A DNA stretch of 64,000 nucleotides from Alloiococcus otitis ATCC 51267 (GCF_000315445.1 NZ_JH992957.1:293047-357046), one strand, 5' to 3'; numbered from the stretch's first letter, positions 44,430 to 54,487 are shown. Numbers and translations: made by a program. Notes: generated from the letters alone by a model not told the origin.

Positions 44430-45698
44430 ATGATCGAAAGTATACTAATATTTATTGTTGTCTTTGGGCTTTTGGTCTTTTTCCACGAATTAGGCCACTT
44501 TTACTTCGCTAAACGGTCAGGGATCTTAGTCAGGGAATTTTCCATTGGCTTTGGCCCTAAAATTTTTAGTGTTAAAAAAGGGGAGACGGCCTATGTCATC
44601 CGCCTCTTGCCCCTGGGTGGTTATGTCATGATGGCTGGTTATGAAGAGGAAGAAGACTTAAGACCGGGCATGCAGGCCTACTTGACCCTGGACGAAAACG
44701 ACCGGGTGACCTTGATTAATTTAAACGATGACCTAGACCAGGTGGATAAATTAGTGATTCAGATGACTGACTTTGACCTGGAGCAAGACCTCTACCTCAA
44801 GGGCCATGTCTTCGGGGAAGAAGAGGAGACAAGATTTAAAGTAGCCCGGACTGCTAGTATCAAGCGGGAGAATGGGGTGGAAGTCCAAATTGCCCCCCTA
44901 GACAGGCAATTTAACCATGCCCCTTTGATGGCCCGGATTTTAACCAACTTTGCAGGTCCCTTAAACAACTTTATCCTGGCTATTGTTGCTTTTATTCTTT
45001 TAGGTTTTATCCAGGGTGGGGTCTTAAGTAATGATCCTGTTGTTGGGGACGTTCAAGCTGATTCTCCTGCTAGCCAGGCGGGGCTACAAGCAGACGACCG
45101 AGTTCTATCCGTTGATGGCCAGCCGGTGGAATCCTGGTTGGACTTGACGGCAGCTATTACTTCTAATGTGGAAGAAGAGACCGAATTGGAGGTCCAACGG
45201 GAGAACCAGACCTTGCAAGTTAGCCTGACACCGGAGTATGCTAGTCTTGAAGATGGGAGTCAATATGCCCGGATTGGGATTTTGCGGGACATGGAGACCT
45301 CCATTTCCTCCATCTTGGCTTTTGGCTTTACCGAAACCTGGACCATTATCCTAATGATTTTTGAAGCCTTGGGACAGATGTTCACCGGTAGTGCCGGCCT
45401 AGACCAACTCGGTGGGCCAGTTGCCATTTTTGCGGTTACCGGGTCAGCCTTCCAGACTGGGGGCTTCTTGGCCGTTTTAAACCTTTTTGCAACCTTGAGT
45501 GCCAACCTTGGTTTAGTGAACTTAATCCCTATCCCAGGCCTGGACGGTGGGAAGTTGCTGCTTAACTTCCTTGAAGCCATCCGGGGTAAACAGTTAAGCC
45601 AGGAAAAAGAAATTGTCCTCACCCTGGTTGGGGCAGGTTTCTTGGTTGTCTTGATGTTGGTCGTTACTTGGAATGATATTACGCAATTTTTCTTTTAA
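44430..45698 (+). CDS. rseP: Site-2 intramembrane zinc metalloprotease RseP (RasP)
   Basis: Cleaves transmembrane segments of anti-sigma factors and leftover signal peptides. The HExxH motif HELGH is at residues 19-23 in the first helix, a PDZ domain follows the second helix (about 200-280, with GDVQADSPASQAGLQADDRV), and the third metal ligand is in NLIPIPGLDGGK (about 368). The 422-residue length is normal. GAAAGGA precedes the ATG. Confidence 0.95.
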   Translation: MIESILIFIVVFGLLVFFHELGHFYFAKRSGILVREFSIGFGPKIFSVKKGETAYVIRLLPLGGYVMMAGYEEEEDLRPGMQAYLTLDENDRVTLINLNDDLDQVDKLVIQMTDFDLEQDLYLKGHVFGEEEETRFKVARTASIKRENGVEVQIAPLDRQFNHAPLMARILTNFAGPLNNFILAIVAFILLGFIQGGVLSNDPVVGDVQADSPASQAGLQADDRVLSVDGQPVESWLDLTAAITSNVEEETELEVQRENQTLQVSLTPEYASLEDGSQYARIGILRDMETSISSILAFGFTETWTIILMIFEALGQMFTGSAGLDQLGGPVAIFAVTGSAFQTGGFLAVLNLFATLSANLGLVNLIPIPGLDGGKLLLNFLEAIRGKQLSQEKEIVLTLVGAGFLVVLMLVVTWNDITQFFF

Positions 45699-45722
45699 AT
45701 ACTGAAGGAGTGTTTGGCAATA

Positions 45723-47429
45723 ATGAAGCAATCGAAATTATTCTCACCGACTCTAAGGGAAGTGCCTAGTGATGCCGAGGTGAAGAGCCACCAGTTGATG
45801 CTAAGGGCGGGCTACATCCGCCAAGTGGCAGCAGGTGTTTACGCTTATTTGCCCTTGGCACGCCGGGTCTTAGACAAGGTTGAGGCTATCATTCGGGAAG
45901 AGATGGACAAGGTCGGGTCAGTGGAGATGACCCTACCTGGCCTCATCCCGGCTGATTTATGGAAAGAAACTGGCCGGTATATTTCTTATGGAGAGGATTT
46001 AATTAAGCTGAGGGACCGTCACGACCGGGACTTTATCTTAGGCCCAACCCATGAAGAGACCTTTACCGACTTGATTCGCAACACCATCGATTCTTACAAG
46101 AAATTGCCCCTCTCCCTTTACCAAATTCAAACCAAGTTTCGTGACGAAAAACGGCCTCGGTCAGGGCTTTTAAGAGGACGGGAATTTATCATGAAAGATG
46201 CCTACACCTTCCATGAAGACTATGCTAGTTTGGATGAGTCTTATGAAGCCATGAAGCAGGCCTACCACAATATTTTTACCCGGGTTGGCTTAAACTACCG
46301 GGCTGTCATTGGGGATGCAGCTGCTATGGGGGGACGAGACTCCATGGAATTTATGGCCCTATCTGATGCCGGTGAAGACATTGTCGTTCACTCCGACCAG
46401 AGTGACTATGCAGCCAACTTGGAAATGGCAGAAAGCTACTACCAAGCTGAGCCAAGTCAAGCCCATGCCTTAGACCTGGAATTAGTGGAGACACCCGGTG
46501 TGACCACTATGGAAGACCTTGCTTCCTTCTTGAAGCTGAGCCTCAAAGATACCTTGAAGAGTGTCCTGTTTATAGTGGACGAAAAAATTCCGGTCCTAGC
46601 CATCACCCGGGGGGACCATACAGCCAATGAGGTGAAGGTCAGAATGGCCTTGGATGGAAAAAAAATTGACCCGGCTAGTGAGGATCAAATCAGAGAACTT
46701 TTCCAAACAGTCCCAGGCTACGCAGGTCCAATTGGCTTGTCTGACCAAGTAACAGTGGTCTTGGACCATCACGTGAAAGACATGGCTAATACGGTCACTG
46801 GGGCCAACCAGGAAGGCAAACACTATAAAAATGTCAACCCCGACCGGGACTTTGACGACTGTACTTATGCTGACATCCGGATGGTAGAAGAAGGCGATCC
46901 TTCTCCAGACCAAAAAGGTCAACTTGTCTTCCAAAAAGGGATTGAATTGGGCCACATCTTTAAACTGGGCACCTTTTACAGTGAAGCCATGCAGGCAACC
47001 GTCTTGGACTCCAACGGCCGACCAACTCCGGTCATTATGGGAAGTTACGGGATTGGGGTTAGCCGACTCTTGTCAGCTGTTGTTGAACAAAATTCGGATG
47101 ACAAGGGTATTGTCTGGCCAGAACAATTAGCTCCTTTCCAGGTCCACTTGGTGCCCATTAAATGGACCAACGATATTCAAGGTCAGCTGACAAAAGACAT
47201 CGAGGCGGCCTTGACTGCCCAGGGCTATGAGGTCTTAATTGATGACCGGAATGAAAGACCGGGGGTTAAATTTACCGATGCCGAATTAATCGGCATTCCT
47301 TATCAAATCACCATTGGCAAAAAAGCCAAGGATGGTATAGTGGAAGTTAGCTCAAGACGGACCGGTCAAATGAAAGAAGCTAAGTTAGACCAAGTATTGG
47401 ACGCTATTCAATCTTTTAAAGAAGACTAA
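45723..47429 (+). CDS. proS: Prolyl-tRNA synthetase (bacterial type with editing domain)
   Basis: Class II synthetase charging tRNA-Pro. Motif 1 region RAGYIRQVAAGVYAYLPLAR, motif 2 in FRDEKRPRSGLLRGREFIMKD (split), an inserted editing domain (about 225-385) and motif 3 with GSYGIGVSRLLSA are all present; 568 residues. I start at ATG 45723 because AAGGAG is 12 bases away; the in-frame TTG at 45714 is too close to that site. Its place between rseP and polC is conserved. Confidence 0.96.
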   Translation: MKQSKLFSPTLREVPSDAEVKSHQLMLRAGYIRQVAAGVYAYLPLARRVLDKVEAIIREEMDKVGSVEMTLPGLIPADLWKETGRYISYGEDLIKLRDRHDRDFILGPTHEETFTDLIRNTIDSYKKLPLSLYQIQTKFRDEKRPRSGLLRGREFIMKDAYTFHEDYASLDESYEAMKQAYHNIFTRVGLNYRAVIGDAAAMGGRDSMEFMALSDAGEDIVVHSDQSDYAANLEMAESYYQAEPSQAHALDLELVETPGVTTMEDLASFLKLSLKDTLKSVLFIVDEKIPVLAITRGDHTANEVKVRMALDGKKIDPASEDQIRELFQTVPGYAGPIGLSDQVTVVLDHHVKDMANTVTGANQEGKHYKNVNPDRDFDDCTYADIRMVEEGDPSPDQKGQLVFQKGIELGHIFKLGTFYSEAMQATVLDSNGRPTPVIMGSYGIGVSRLLSAVVEQNSDDKGIVWPEQLAPFQVHLVPIKWTNDIQGQLTKDIEAALTAQGYEVLIDDRNERPGVKFTDAELIGIPYQITIGKKAKDGIVEVSSRRTGQMKEAKLDQVLDAIQSFKED

Positions 47430-47453
47430 GAAATCATTTGCAAAATTAGCTTT

Positions 47454-47488
47454 AAAAGGGTTCAGGACTTTCGTATCTGGCCCTTTTT
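47454..47488 (+). terminator. Intrinsic terminator after proS
   Basis: AAAAGGG (47454-47460) pairs with CCCTTTT (47481-47487), extended by CAG/CTG across a small bulge, then TTTTGG. Confidence 0.65.
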
Positions 47489-47512
47489 GGCTCATTAGAA
47501 AGCAGGGCAAAG

Positions 47513-50500
47513 ATGTCACTCAATCAAAAAGAAATGTATCAAGTATTGATGCAGCAAGTCCACTTAGAAGAACACCTACAAGACCGACCCCTTCTTAAAG
47601 CCGGCAGTTTGAAGCAAATTGTTGTTTACAAGGCTCAACAAGCCTGGGACCTGACCCTCCAATTTCCTCAGATCCTCCCTTTTAAGGACTTCCAAGTTTT
47701 GGAGTCTGCCCTCTTGCAGCATATCCCAGAAGTCAACCAGATCCATTTAAGGGTTGATGCCCAAGATGACAGTTTTGACCAGGACCTCCTCCAGGACTAT
47801 TGGCCTAAGGCGGTGAAGTTTAGCGGAGTCGATTCTCCCCTTTGCAATGACTTACTAGACAAGACCCTCCCTTATCTAGATGGGAAGCAAGTTTACTTTG
47901 ACCTGGACCATGAAGTGACCCGGGACAAGTTTGACCATGACTTCCTACCTCGGATCCAAGCTGGCTACCAGCAAGTGGGCTTTCCCAACCACTTTAAAAT
48001 CAAGGCTAGGGTCGATGCCCAGAAAAATTCAGATCAAATTGCCGCCTTCCGTAAAGAAAAAGAAGAAAAAGACCAGGCCTTGTCTCAAGAGCTAACCAAC
48101 CAATTTATCAAGGCCAGCCAAAAGAAAGAAGAAGGGGGATCCAAAGCCAAGTCGGAGGCCTTGAAGATGGGCCGGGCCATCCCTGACCACGAAACGATTA
48201 CCCAGATGGTTGATGTGGAAGAAGAAGAGAGCCGTCTGACCTTTGAAGGATACGTTTTTGATGTGGAGATCAAATCCCTCCGGTCAGATAGAAAGCTCCT
48301 TCTCTTTAAAATGACCGACTATAGCTCTTCCTTCCTATTCAAAAAATTCTCTAATAATTCTTCTGACGAAGCCCTATTTGACCAAGTCCAAGAGGGAATG
48401 TGGCTCAAGGTTAGAGGCAGTGTTCAAGAAGATACCTTTGTCAAAGACCTAGTTGTCATGGCCCAAGACATCCAAGAGGTCAAAAAAGAACCCCGGCGGG
48501 ACCTGGCTAAGGAAGGGGAGAAGAGGGTGGAACTTCATGCCCATACCACCATGAGTCAGATGGACGGTTTGGTGCCGGCCAAGGATTTGGTCAAGCAAGC
48601 AGCCGCTTTTGACCAACCGGCTATTGCCATCACTGATCATGCTGTAGTCCAATCCTTCCCAGAGGCCCATTATGCTGGCTTAGACACTGGTGTTAAAATT
48701 CTTTACGGTGTGGAAGCCAATTTGGTTAGTGATGGCGAATTGGTAGCATACAATCCGGCCGATATAAAGCTGGAAGAGGCAACTTATGTGGTCTTCGACG
48801 TGGAAACAACCGGACTATCGGCTCGTTATGACCAAATCATTGAATTGGCCGCTGTGAAGATGGAAAATGGGGAAATCGTTTCTGAATTCCAAGAATTTAT
48901 TGACCCAGGCCAGCCCTTGTCTGAGACTACGACCAATTTGACCGGGATCACCGATGACATGGTCCAAGGATCCAAAAGTGAAGACGAAGTCCTCCATGCC
49001 TTTCAAGCCTTTTCAGAAGGCACTGTCTTGGTCGCCCATAACGCTTCCTTTGACATGGGCTTTATCAATACGGCCTACCAACGACATGGCCTAGGACAAG
49101 CTGACCAGCCTGTGATTGATACCTTGGAATTGTCCCGCATGCTCCACCCAAACTTGAAAAGCCACCGGTTAAACACTCTGGCTAAGCGGTATGACGTGGC
49201 CTTAGAACACCACCACCGGGCCATCTATGACTCGGAGTCAACGGCTAAACTCTTGTGGATCTTCTTAAAAGAAGCCAAAGACCAATATGACATGACTAGC
49301 CACCAAGACTTGAATAGCCAGGTGGGGGAAGGCGAGGCTTACAAGCAGGCCCGGCCAACCCATGCCAGTATTTTGGTCAAGAATCAAAAAGGCTTGAAAA
49401 ACCTCTTTAAAATTGTCTCCCACGCCCATGTCAACTACTTCTACCGGGTTCCCCGTATACCTAAGTCTATCTTGAGCAAGTACCGGGAAGGCCTTTTGGT
49501 TGGGTCTGGTTGCGGACAGGGAGAGCTCTTTGAGGCTATTATGCAAAAGGGCTATGACGAAGCCTTGGCAGTTGCCCAGGACTATGATTATATTGAAGTT
49601 ATGCCCAAGTCAGCCTATATTGACCTCTTGGACCGGGACTTAATCAAGGATGAGGCAACCCTTGAAGAAATGATTGAAAACCTGGTTAAAATAGGCCATG
49701 AACTTGATATACCCGTGGTAGCTACAGGGAATGTCCACTACCTAAACCCAGAAGATGCCGTTTTACGGGATATCCTCCTGGAAACTGCCAAAAAGGGCGC
49801 CTTCTCCAAAGCCCGGAACCCAGAAGTCCACTTTAGAACAACAGATGAAATGTTAGAAGAGTTTTCCTTCCTAGGCCAGGACCAGGCTTATGAGATTGTG
49901 GTCACCAACACCCAAAAAATTGCTGATTCTATCGAATCAATCTCTCCTGTCAAGGAAGGCCTCTATGCCCCGAAAATGGAAGGGTCGGACCAAGAGATAC
50001 GTCAGATGAGTTACAAGCAAGCCAAGGCTCTCTATGGCGACCCCTTGCCAAGTATTGTAGAGGAAAGGCTCGAAAAAGAGTTGAAGAGTATTATTGACAA
50101 CAATTTCTCTGTCATTTACTTAATTTCCCAGAAATTGGTCAAAAAAAGTGTTGAAGATGGCTATTTGGTTGGTTCCAGGGGGTCGGTTGGGTCAAGCTTT
50201 GTGGCCACCATGACCGGGATCACAGAAGTCAACCCACTACCGCCCCACTACCGCTGTCCTAACTGCCAGCACACCGAATTCTTCACCAATGGGGAAGTGG
50301 GGTCCGGCTTTGACTTAGAGGCCAAAAAATGTCCGGAATGTCAAAGCCTAATGGAATCAGACGGCCACGACATTCCCTTCGAAACCTTCCTTGGTTTTAA
50401 TGGGGACAAGGTGCCAGATATCGATTTGAACTTCTCAGGTGAATACCAGGCCAAGGCCCACAACTATACCAAGGTTTTGTTTGGAGAAGACCATGTCTAC

Positions 50501-51856
50501 CGGGCTGGGACCATCACGACGATTGCTGACAAGACGGCCTTTGGTTTTGTCAAGGGTTATGAAAGGGACAAGCAGATAAACTACCGGTCGGCTGAAGTGG
50601 ACCGGCTGTCAGATGGTTTAACCGGAGTGAGACGGTCAACCGGCCAGCACCCAGGAGGGATTATCGTCATACCGGATGACATGGATGTGTTTGATTTCAC
50701 CCCCATCCAGTACCCGGCTGACGACCAGACGGCTGAGTGGCAAACTACCCACTTTGACTTCCACTCCATCGACGAAAACGTCTTGAAGCTGGATATCCTG
50801 GGACATGATGACCCGACCATGATCCGAAAACTCCAGGACTTGTCCGGCTTTGACCCTCAAGAAATACCGGTAAGTGATGAAGATGTTATGAAAATTTTCT
50901 CAGGCCCGGAAGTTCTAGGGGTGACCCCAGAGCAAATTTTCTCCAATACCGGAACTCTCGGAGTACCTGAATTTGGTACCCAATTTGTCCGAGAAATGTT
51001 AGAGCAAACCCACCCCTCTACCTTTGCTGAACTCTTGCAGATCTCAGGCCTCTCCCACGGGACAGATGTTTGGCTGGGCAATGCTGAAGAATTAATTCGC
51101 AACCACAACATTCCCTTGTCCGAGGTGATCGGCTGCCGGGATGATATCATGGTCTACCTTCAACACCAAGGTCTTGAAGACAGCCTGGCCTTTAAGATTA
51201 TGGAATTTGTTCGTAAGGGTCGGGGCTTGCAAGATGACTGGATTGCTACCATGAAAGAAAATGATGTTCCTGATTGGTATATTGAATCCTGCAAAAAAAT
51301 CAAGTACATGTTCCCTAAAGCCCACGCAGCTGCCTATGTCTTGATGGCCCTTAGGGTAGCTTACTTTAAAGTCCACTACCCCCTTTACTACTACGCTGCC
51401 TACTTTTCCATCCGGGCTAGTGATTTTGACCTGATCGCCATGGTCAAGGGCAAGGAAGGCATTAAGTCAGCTATGAAGGAAATCAAGGACAAGGAAAGAG
51501 AACAAACTGCCACAGCTAAGGACAAGGCCTTACTTACCGTCCTTGAAGTAGCCAATGAAATGGTTGAACGGGGTTTTGACTTCAAGATGGTGGACATCGA
51601 CAAGTCCCAAGCCAAAGACTTTGTCATCGAAGACAATGGCCTTCGTGCTCCATTTAGGGCAGTCCCTTCCTTGGGGTCCAGTGCCGCCCAGGCTGTCATT
51701 GATGCCAGGGAGGACAGCGACTTCTTGTCCAAGGAAGACCTATCAAAACGGGGCAAGTTGTCGAAAACGGTCATGGACTACCTGGACAATAACCATGTTT
51801 TAGACCATTTGCCGGACGAAAACCAACTTTCTCTCTTTGACTTTGAGGGGGAATAA
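47513..51856 (+). CDS. polC: DNA polymerase III PolC-type alpha subunit
   Basis: Replicative polymerase of low-GC Gram-positives, with proofreading built in. The 1447 residues are full length. After an N-terminal and OB part, the PHP domain begins near 340 (HAHTTMSQMDG). The DEDD exonuclease is inserted in it (FDVETTGL near 428, with VAHNASFDMGF). A zinc-finger segment near 913 has CPNCQ and CPECQ. The polymerase core contains PDIDLNFSGEYQ with the catalytic aspartates, and the gene ends with LSLFDFEGE. The site before the ATG is weak (GCAGGGCAAAG), and a terminator stands between proS and polC, suggesting separate, modest expression. Confidence 0.97.
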   Translation: MSLNQKEMYQVLMQQVHLEEHLQDRPLLKAGSLKQIVVYKAQQAWDLTLQFPQILPFKDFQVLESALLQHIPEVNQIHLRVDAQDDSFDQDLLQDYWPKAVKFSGVDSPLCNDLLDKTLPYLDGKQVYFDLDHEVTRDKFDHDFLPRIQAGYQQVGFPNHFKIKARVDAQKNSDQIAAFRKEKEEKDQALSQELTNQFIKASQKKEEGGSKAKSEALKMGRAIPDHETITQMVDVEEEESRLTFEGYVFDVEIKSLRSDRKLLLFKMTDYSSSFLFKKFSNNSSDEALFDQVQEGMWLKVRGSVQEDTFVKDLVVMAQDIQEVKKEPRRDLAKEGEKRVELHAHTTMSQMDGLVPAKDLVKQAAAFDQPAIAITDHAVVQSFPEAHYAGLDTGVKILYGVEANLVSDGELVAYNPADIKLEEATYVVFDVETTGLSARYDQIIELAAVKMENGEIVSEFQEFIDPGQPLSETTTNLTGITDDMVQGSKSEDEVLHAFQAFSEGTVLVAHNASFDMGFINTAYQRHGLGQADQPVIDTLELSRMLHPNLKSHRLNTLAKRYDVALEHHHRAIYDSESTAKLLWIFLKEAKDQYDMTSHQDLNSQVGEGEAYKQARPTHASILVKNQKGLKNLFKIVSHAHVNYFYRVPRIPKSILSKYREGLLVGSGCGQGELFEAIMQKGYDEALAVAQDYDYIEVMPKSAYIDLLDRDLIKDEATLEEMIENLVKIGHELDIPVVATGNVHYLNPEDAVLRDILLETAKKGAFSKARNPEVHFRTTDEMLEEFSFLGQDQAYEIVVTNTQKIADSIESISPVKEGLYAPKMEGSDQEIRQMSYKQAKALYGDPLPSIVEERLEKELKSIIDNNFSVIYLISQKLVKKSVEDGYLVGSRGSVGSSFVATMTGITEVNPLPPHYRCPNCQHTEFFTNGEVGSGFDLEAKKCPECQSLMESDGHDIPFETFLGFNGDKVPDIDLNFSGEYQAKAHNYTKVLFGEDHVYRAGTITTIADKTAFGFVKGYERDKQINYRSAEVDRLSDGLTGVRRSTGQHPGGIIVIPDDMDVFDFTPIQYPADDQTAEWQTTHFDFHSIDENVLKLDILGHDDPTMIRKLQDLSGFDPQEIPVSDEDVMKIFSGPEVLGVTPEQIFSNTGTLGVPEFGTQFVREMLEQTHPSTFAELLQISGLSHGTDVWLGNAEELIRNHNIPLSEVIGCRDDIMVYLQHQGLEDSLAFKIMEFVRKGRGLQDDWIATMKENDVPDWYIESCKKIKYMFPKAHAAAYVLMALRVAYFKVHYPLYYYAAYFSIRASDFDLIAMVKGKEGIKSAMKEIKDKEREQTATAKDKALLTVLEVANEMVERGFDFKMVDIDKSQAKDFVIEDNGLRAPFRAVPSLGSSAAQAVIDAREDSDFLSKEDLSKRGKLSKTVMDYLDNNHVLDHLPDENQLSLFDFEGE

Positions 51857-51893
51857 GAGAAGAAACCAGTTAGGATCAGCTTTTGGTCCAAAC

Positions 51894-51922
51894 TTGCATC
51901 AGGCTAGGAGACCTGCTATAAT
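51894..51922 (+). promoter_or_regulatory. Strong promoter of the rimP-nusA-infB operon
   Basis: -35 TTGCAT (51894-51899), 17-base spacer, TGC-extended perfect -10 TATAAT (51917-51922). Transcription should begin near 51929. Confidence 0.8.
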
Positions 51923-51953
51923 AGGTGTCGTGCCAAAGGTAAATAAAGGAAAG

Positions 51954-51983
51954 GAGTGAGCGAATTATTCGCTCACTCTTTTT
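51954..51983 (+). terminator. Leader terminator (attenuator) between promoter and rimP
   Basis: Arms 51954-51965 and 51967-51978 form a perfect GAGTGAGCGAAT stem with a short loop, followed by five T. It lies only about 25 bases after the predicted transcription start and before rimP, so most transcripts would stop here unless read-through is controlled. Confidence 0.85.
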
Positions 51984-52016
51984 GATGACAAATTTTTGAT
52001 TAAAGAGGTGAAGGCT

Positions 52017-52487
52017 TTGAAGATCCAAGATAAAGTTTTGGACTTGGCGAAACCCTTAGCTGAGGACCTAGGTTATCAGATTGTTGACGTTGAATACTTA
52101 AAAGAAGGTCAGAATTGGTTCTTGCGGGTCTATATTGACCAAGCTGGTGGGGTAAGCTTGGATGACTGCACCCAATTCAGTGAACAATTAAGTGGACTCC
52201 TGGACCAGCAAGAGACTAACTTTATCCCTCAAGCATACTATTTAGAGGTGTCTTCTCCTGGTGCTGAGCGCCCCCTTAAAACGGCAGAAGACCTCAAGCA
52301 AGCAGTCGGATCTTATATTCATGTTAAATTGTATGAAATGATTGGGCCTGACAATGCATTTGAAGGACACTTAAAAGAAGTCGATCAAGACACCATTACC
52401 CTGACTGTTAAGGTCAAAACTCGTAAAAAAGATGTTGTGATTAACCGAGATAATATCTCAAAAGCTAGACTAGCAATTGAATTTTAG
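52017..52487 (+). CDS. rimP: Ribosome maturation factor RimP
   Basis: Assists 30S subunit assembly. The 156-residue protein contains the conserved LGYQIVDVEYLKEGQNWFLR strand and YLEVSSPGAERPL. I use TTG 52017, which AAGAGGTG supports and which gives the same length as Bacillus RimP. An in-frame TTG at 51996 adds seven residues but has no site. It is the first gene of the rimP-nusA-ylxR-ylxQ-infB operon. Confidence 0.93.
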   Translation: MKIQDKVLDLAKPLAEDLGYQIVDVEYLKEGQNWFLRVYIDQAGGVSLDDCTQFSEQLSGLLDQQETNFIPQAYYLEVSSPGAERPLKTAEDLKQAVGSYIHVKLYEMIGPDNAFEGHLKEVDQDTITLTVKVKTRKKDVVINRDNISKARLAIEF

Positions 52488-52503
52488 ACTGAAGGAGAGA
52501 ACT

Positions 52504-53829
52504 ATGAGTAAAGAATTGGCTGGCGCTTTGGAAGTTTTAGAGAAGGAAAAAGGAATTTCAAAAGATATTGTCATTGAAGCCTTGGAAGACGCCTTGGTTG
52601 CAGCATATAAAAGAAATTATGGGACCTCTCAAAATGTGGAGGTCAATTTCAATGATGCTTCTGGGGATATTACTGTCTACCAGGTCAAGGAAGTGGTGGA
52701 AGAAGCAGAAGATACCAATAGTCAGATTGCCTTGGTGGATGCTAGAGAAATCAACCGGGCTTATGAAGTGGGGGACAAGATCAAATTTGAAGTCACACCC
52801 AAGTCTTTCGGTCGGATAGCAGCCCAAACAGCCAAGCAAGTTGTCCTGCAAAGAATGCGGGAAGCAGAGCGGTCCATCATTTACAATGAATATATTGAAT
52901 ACCAAGATGACCTCATGACGGGTACGGTTGAAAGACAAGACAACCGCTTTATTTACATTGACTTGGGCAAGGTGGAAGCTGTTTTGTCTAAGCGTGACCA
53001 AATCGAAGATGAAAGTTACAATTCTCACGACCGGATTAAGGTTTATGTTAGCAAGGTGGAAGATTCTACCAAAGGCCCCCAAGTCTTTGTCAGCCGGACC
53101 CACCCCAATTTAATCAAACGTCTTTTTGAACAAGAAGTTCCTGAAATTTATGATGGGACTGTTGAGATTGTTTCTATTGCCAGAGAAGCAGGAGACCGGT
53201 CCAAGTTGGCTGTGACTTCCCACGACAGCGAAGTTGATGCTGTTGGGACCTGTGTCGGTGCCAAGGGAGCCCGGGTCCAGGTTGTCGTTGATGAATTAAA
53301 CGGGGAGAACATGGACATTGTGGAATGGGACAAAGATCCCCGCATCTTCATCGAAAATGCCTTGAACCCAGCTCAAGTTTTGGCTGTTCAATTTAGTTCA
53401 GATGACCATTCCTGCCGGGTTGTCGTCCCAGATTACCAACTTTCCTTGGCCATTGGTAAGAAAGGGCAAAATGTTCGTTTAGCTGCCAAATTGACAGGCT
53501 ACAAAATTGATATTCTACCTGAAAGCCAGGTTAATTTGGAAGATGGGTCCTTTGAAGACGGCGGAACTTACCAGGTTGACGAAGAAGTAGAGCCAAGTGA
53601 AGCTGAGCCAGGAGATGAACCAGTAGCGGATAGCCTTAACCAAGAAAGTCAAGAATTAGGAGACCAAGCAGAAAATCCGACAAATCTAGAAGGTTTGGAC
53701 GAGTTAGAAGATGGTCAAGCCAGTGTAGGAGAGGAAGAAGATTTGGACTCGAGCTCGGCCGAGCTAAGCCAAGATGATGAATCTACCCTTGACGTAAACG
53801 AAGCAAGTGACCTAGACCTAGATGAATAG
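52504..53829 (+). CDS. nusA: Transcription termination/antitermination factor NusA
   Basis: Binds RNA polymerase and RNA and promotes pausing and termination. The N-terminal domain (1-125), S1 domain (GTVERQDNRFIYIDLGKVEA) and two KH domains (GAKGARVQVVVDEL and AIGKKGQNVRLAAKLTG) are visible within about 350 residues. A further ~90-residue Glu/Asp/Ser-rich tail is not part of the short Gram-positive core. The ATG at 52504 follows GAAGGAGAG; an in-frame upstream ATG at 52477 overlaps rimP. It lies right after rimP behind the leader terminator, so NusA may act on its own mRNA. Confidence 0.96.
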   Translation: MSKELAGALEVLEKEKGISKDIVIEALEDALVAAYKRNYGTSQNVEVNFNDASGDITVYQVKEVVEEAEDTNSQIALVDAREINRAYEVGDKIKFEVTPKSFGRIAAQTAKQVVLQRMREAERSIIYNEYIEYQDDLMTGTVERQDNRFIYIDLGKVEAVLSKRDQIEDESYNSHDRIKVYVSKVEDSTKGPQVFVSRTHPNLIKRLFEQEVPEIYDGTVEIVSIAREAGDRSKLAVTSHDSEVDAVGTCVGAKGARVQVVVDELNGENMDIVEWDKDPRIFIENALNPAQVLAVQFSSDDHSCRVVVPDYQLSLAIGKKGQNVRLAAKLTGYKIDILPESQVNLEDGSFEDGGTYQVDEEVEPSEAEPGDEPVADSLNQESQELGDQAENPTNLEGLDELEDGQASVGEEEDLDSSSAELSQDDESTLDVNEASDLDLDE

Positions 53830-53883
53830 GCTAAGTACCTGTTTAGAATAATCGATCAGACCCAAGCTTAAGGAGCTGGTAGC

Positions 53884-54180
53884 TTGAAAAAGAAAAAAAT
53901 CCCGATGCGGAAATGCGTTATTTTAAATGAAATGAAACCCAAAAAAGACATGGTCCGTATTGTTCGCGACAAGGAAGGTCAAGTTTCCATTGACCCGACC
54001 GGAAAGAAAAATGGTCGAGGAGCTTATGTTTCAGTTGACCCTTCCATTATCGAAGAAGGCCGGAAAAAAGATGTCCTAGCCCGGGCCTTAAATACGGAAA
54101 TTCCAGATGATTTTTACCAGGAACTCAAAGAATACGTTGAATACACTCAGGCAAGGGCAGAATTATTAAATGAACAATAA
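53884..54180 (+). CDS. ylxR: YlxR-family RNA-binding protein
   Basis: A 98-residue protein of the YlxR/RnpM family (DUF448). It begins KKKKIPMRKCVILNEMKPKK, matching the family signature PxRxCxxxxxxxxK, and contains GRGAYV. In Bacillus the family protein binds RNase P RNA; that role here is inferred from the family. The start is TTG at 53884 with AAGGAG upstream. It overlaps ylxQ by eleven bases. Confidence 0.92.
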   Translation: MKKKKIPMRKCVILNEMKPKKDMVRIVRDKEGQVSIDPTGKKNGRGAYVSVDPSIIEEGRKKDVLARALNTEIPDDFYQELKEYVEYTQARAELLNEQ

Positions 54181-54472
54181 AGACAAGGCCTTAAATCTTT
54201 TGGGCCTAGCCCAAAGAGCAGGCAAGTTGGTGACCGGTCAAGGACCTGTTTTAGAATCCATCCGGTCCAAGCGGGGCTACTATGTCATCCTGGCCAAGGA
54301 TGCTTCGCCCAGGTCCATTAAACAATTTACCGACAAGTGTCACAGTTATGAAATAGCCCTGAATTTAGACTATACAAGTGAAGAAATTTCCCGAGCAATT
54401 GGCAAAAACCGCAAATCTTGTTCACTCACGGATAGGGGGTTTGCCAAGTCTTTTGCCAGTTTACACAGATGA
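54170..54472 (+). CDS. ylxQ: L7Ae-like ribosomal/RNA-binding protein YlxQ
   Basis: A 100-residue L7Ae/L30e-fold protein that binds kink-turn-like RNA. The family N-terminus KALNLLGLAQRAGKLVTGQG and ILAKDASPRS are clear. It starts within the end of ylxR. In Firmicutes ylxR-ylxQ always sit between nusA and infB, as here. Its target RNA is not known from sequence. Confidence 0.92.
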   Translation: MNNKDKALNLLGLAQRAGKLVTGQGPVLESIRSKRGYYVILAKDASPRSIKQFTDKCHSYEIALNLDYTSEEISRAIGKNRKSCSLTDRGFAKSFASLHR

Positions 54473-54487
54473 TAGAAAGGTGATTGT

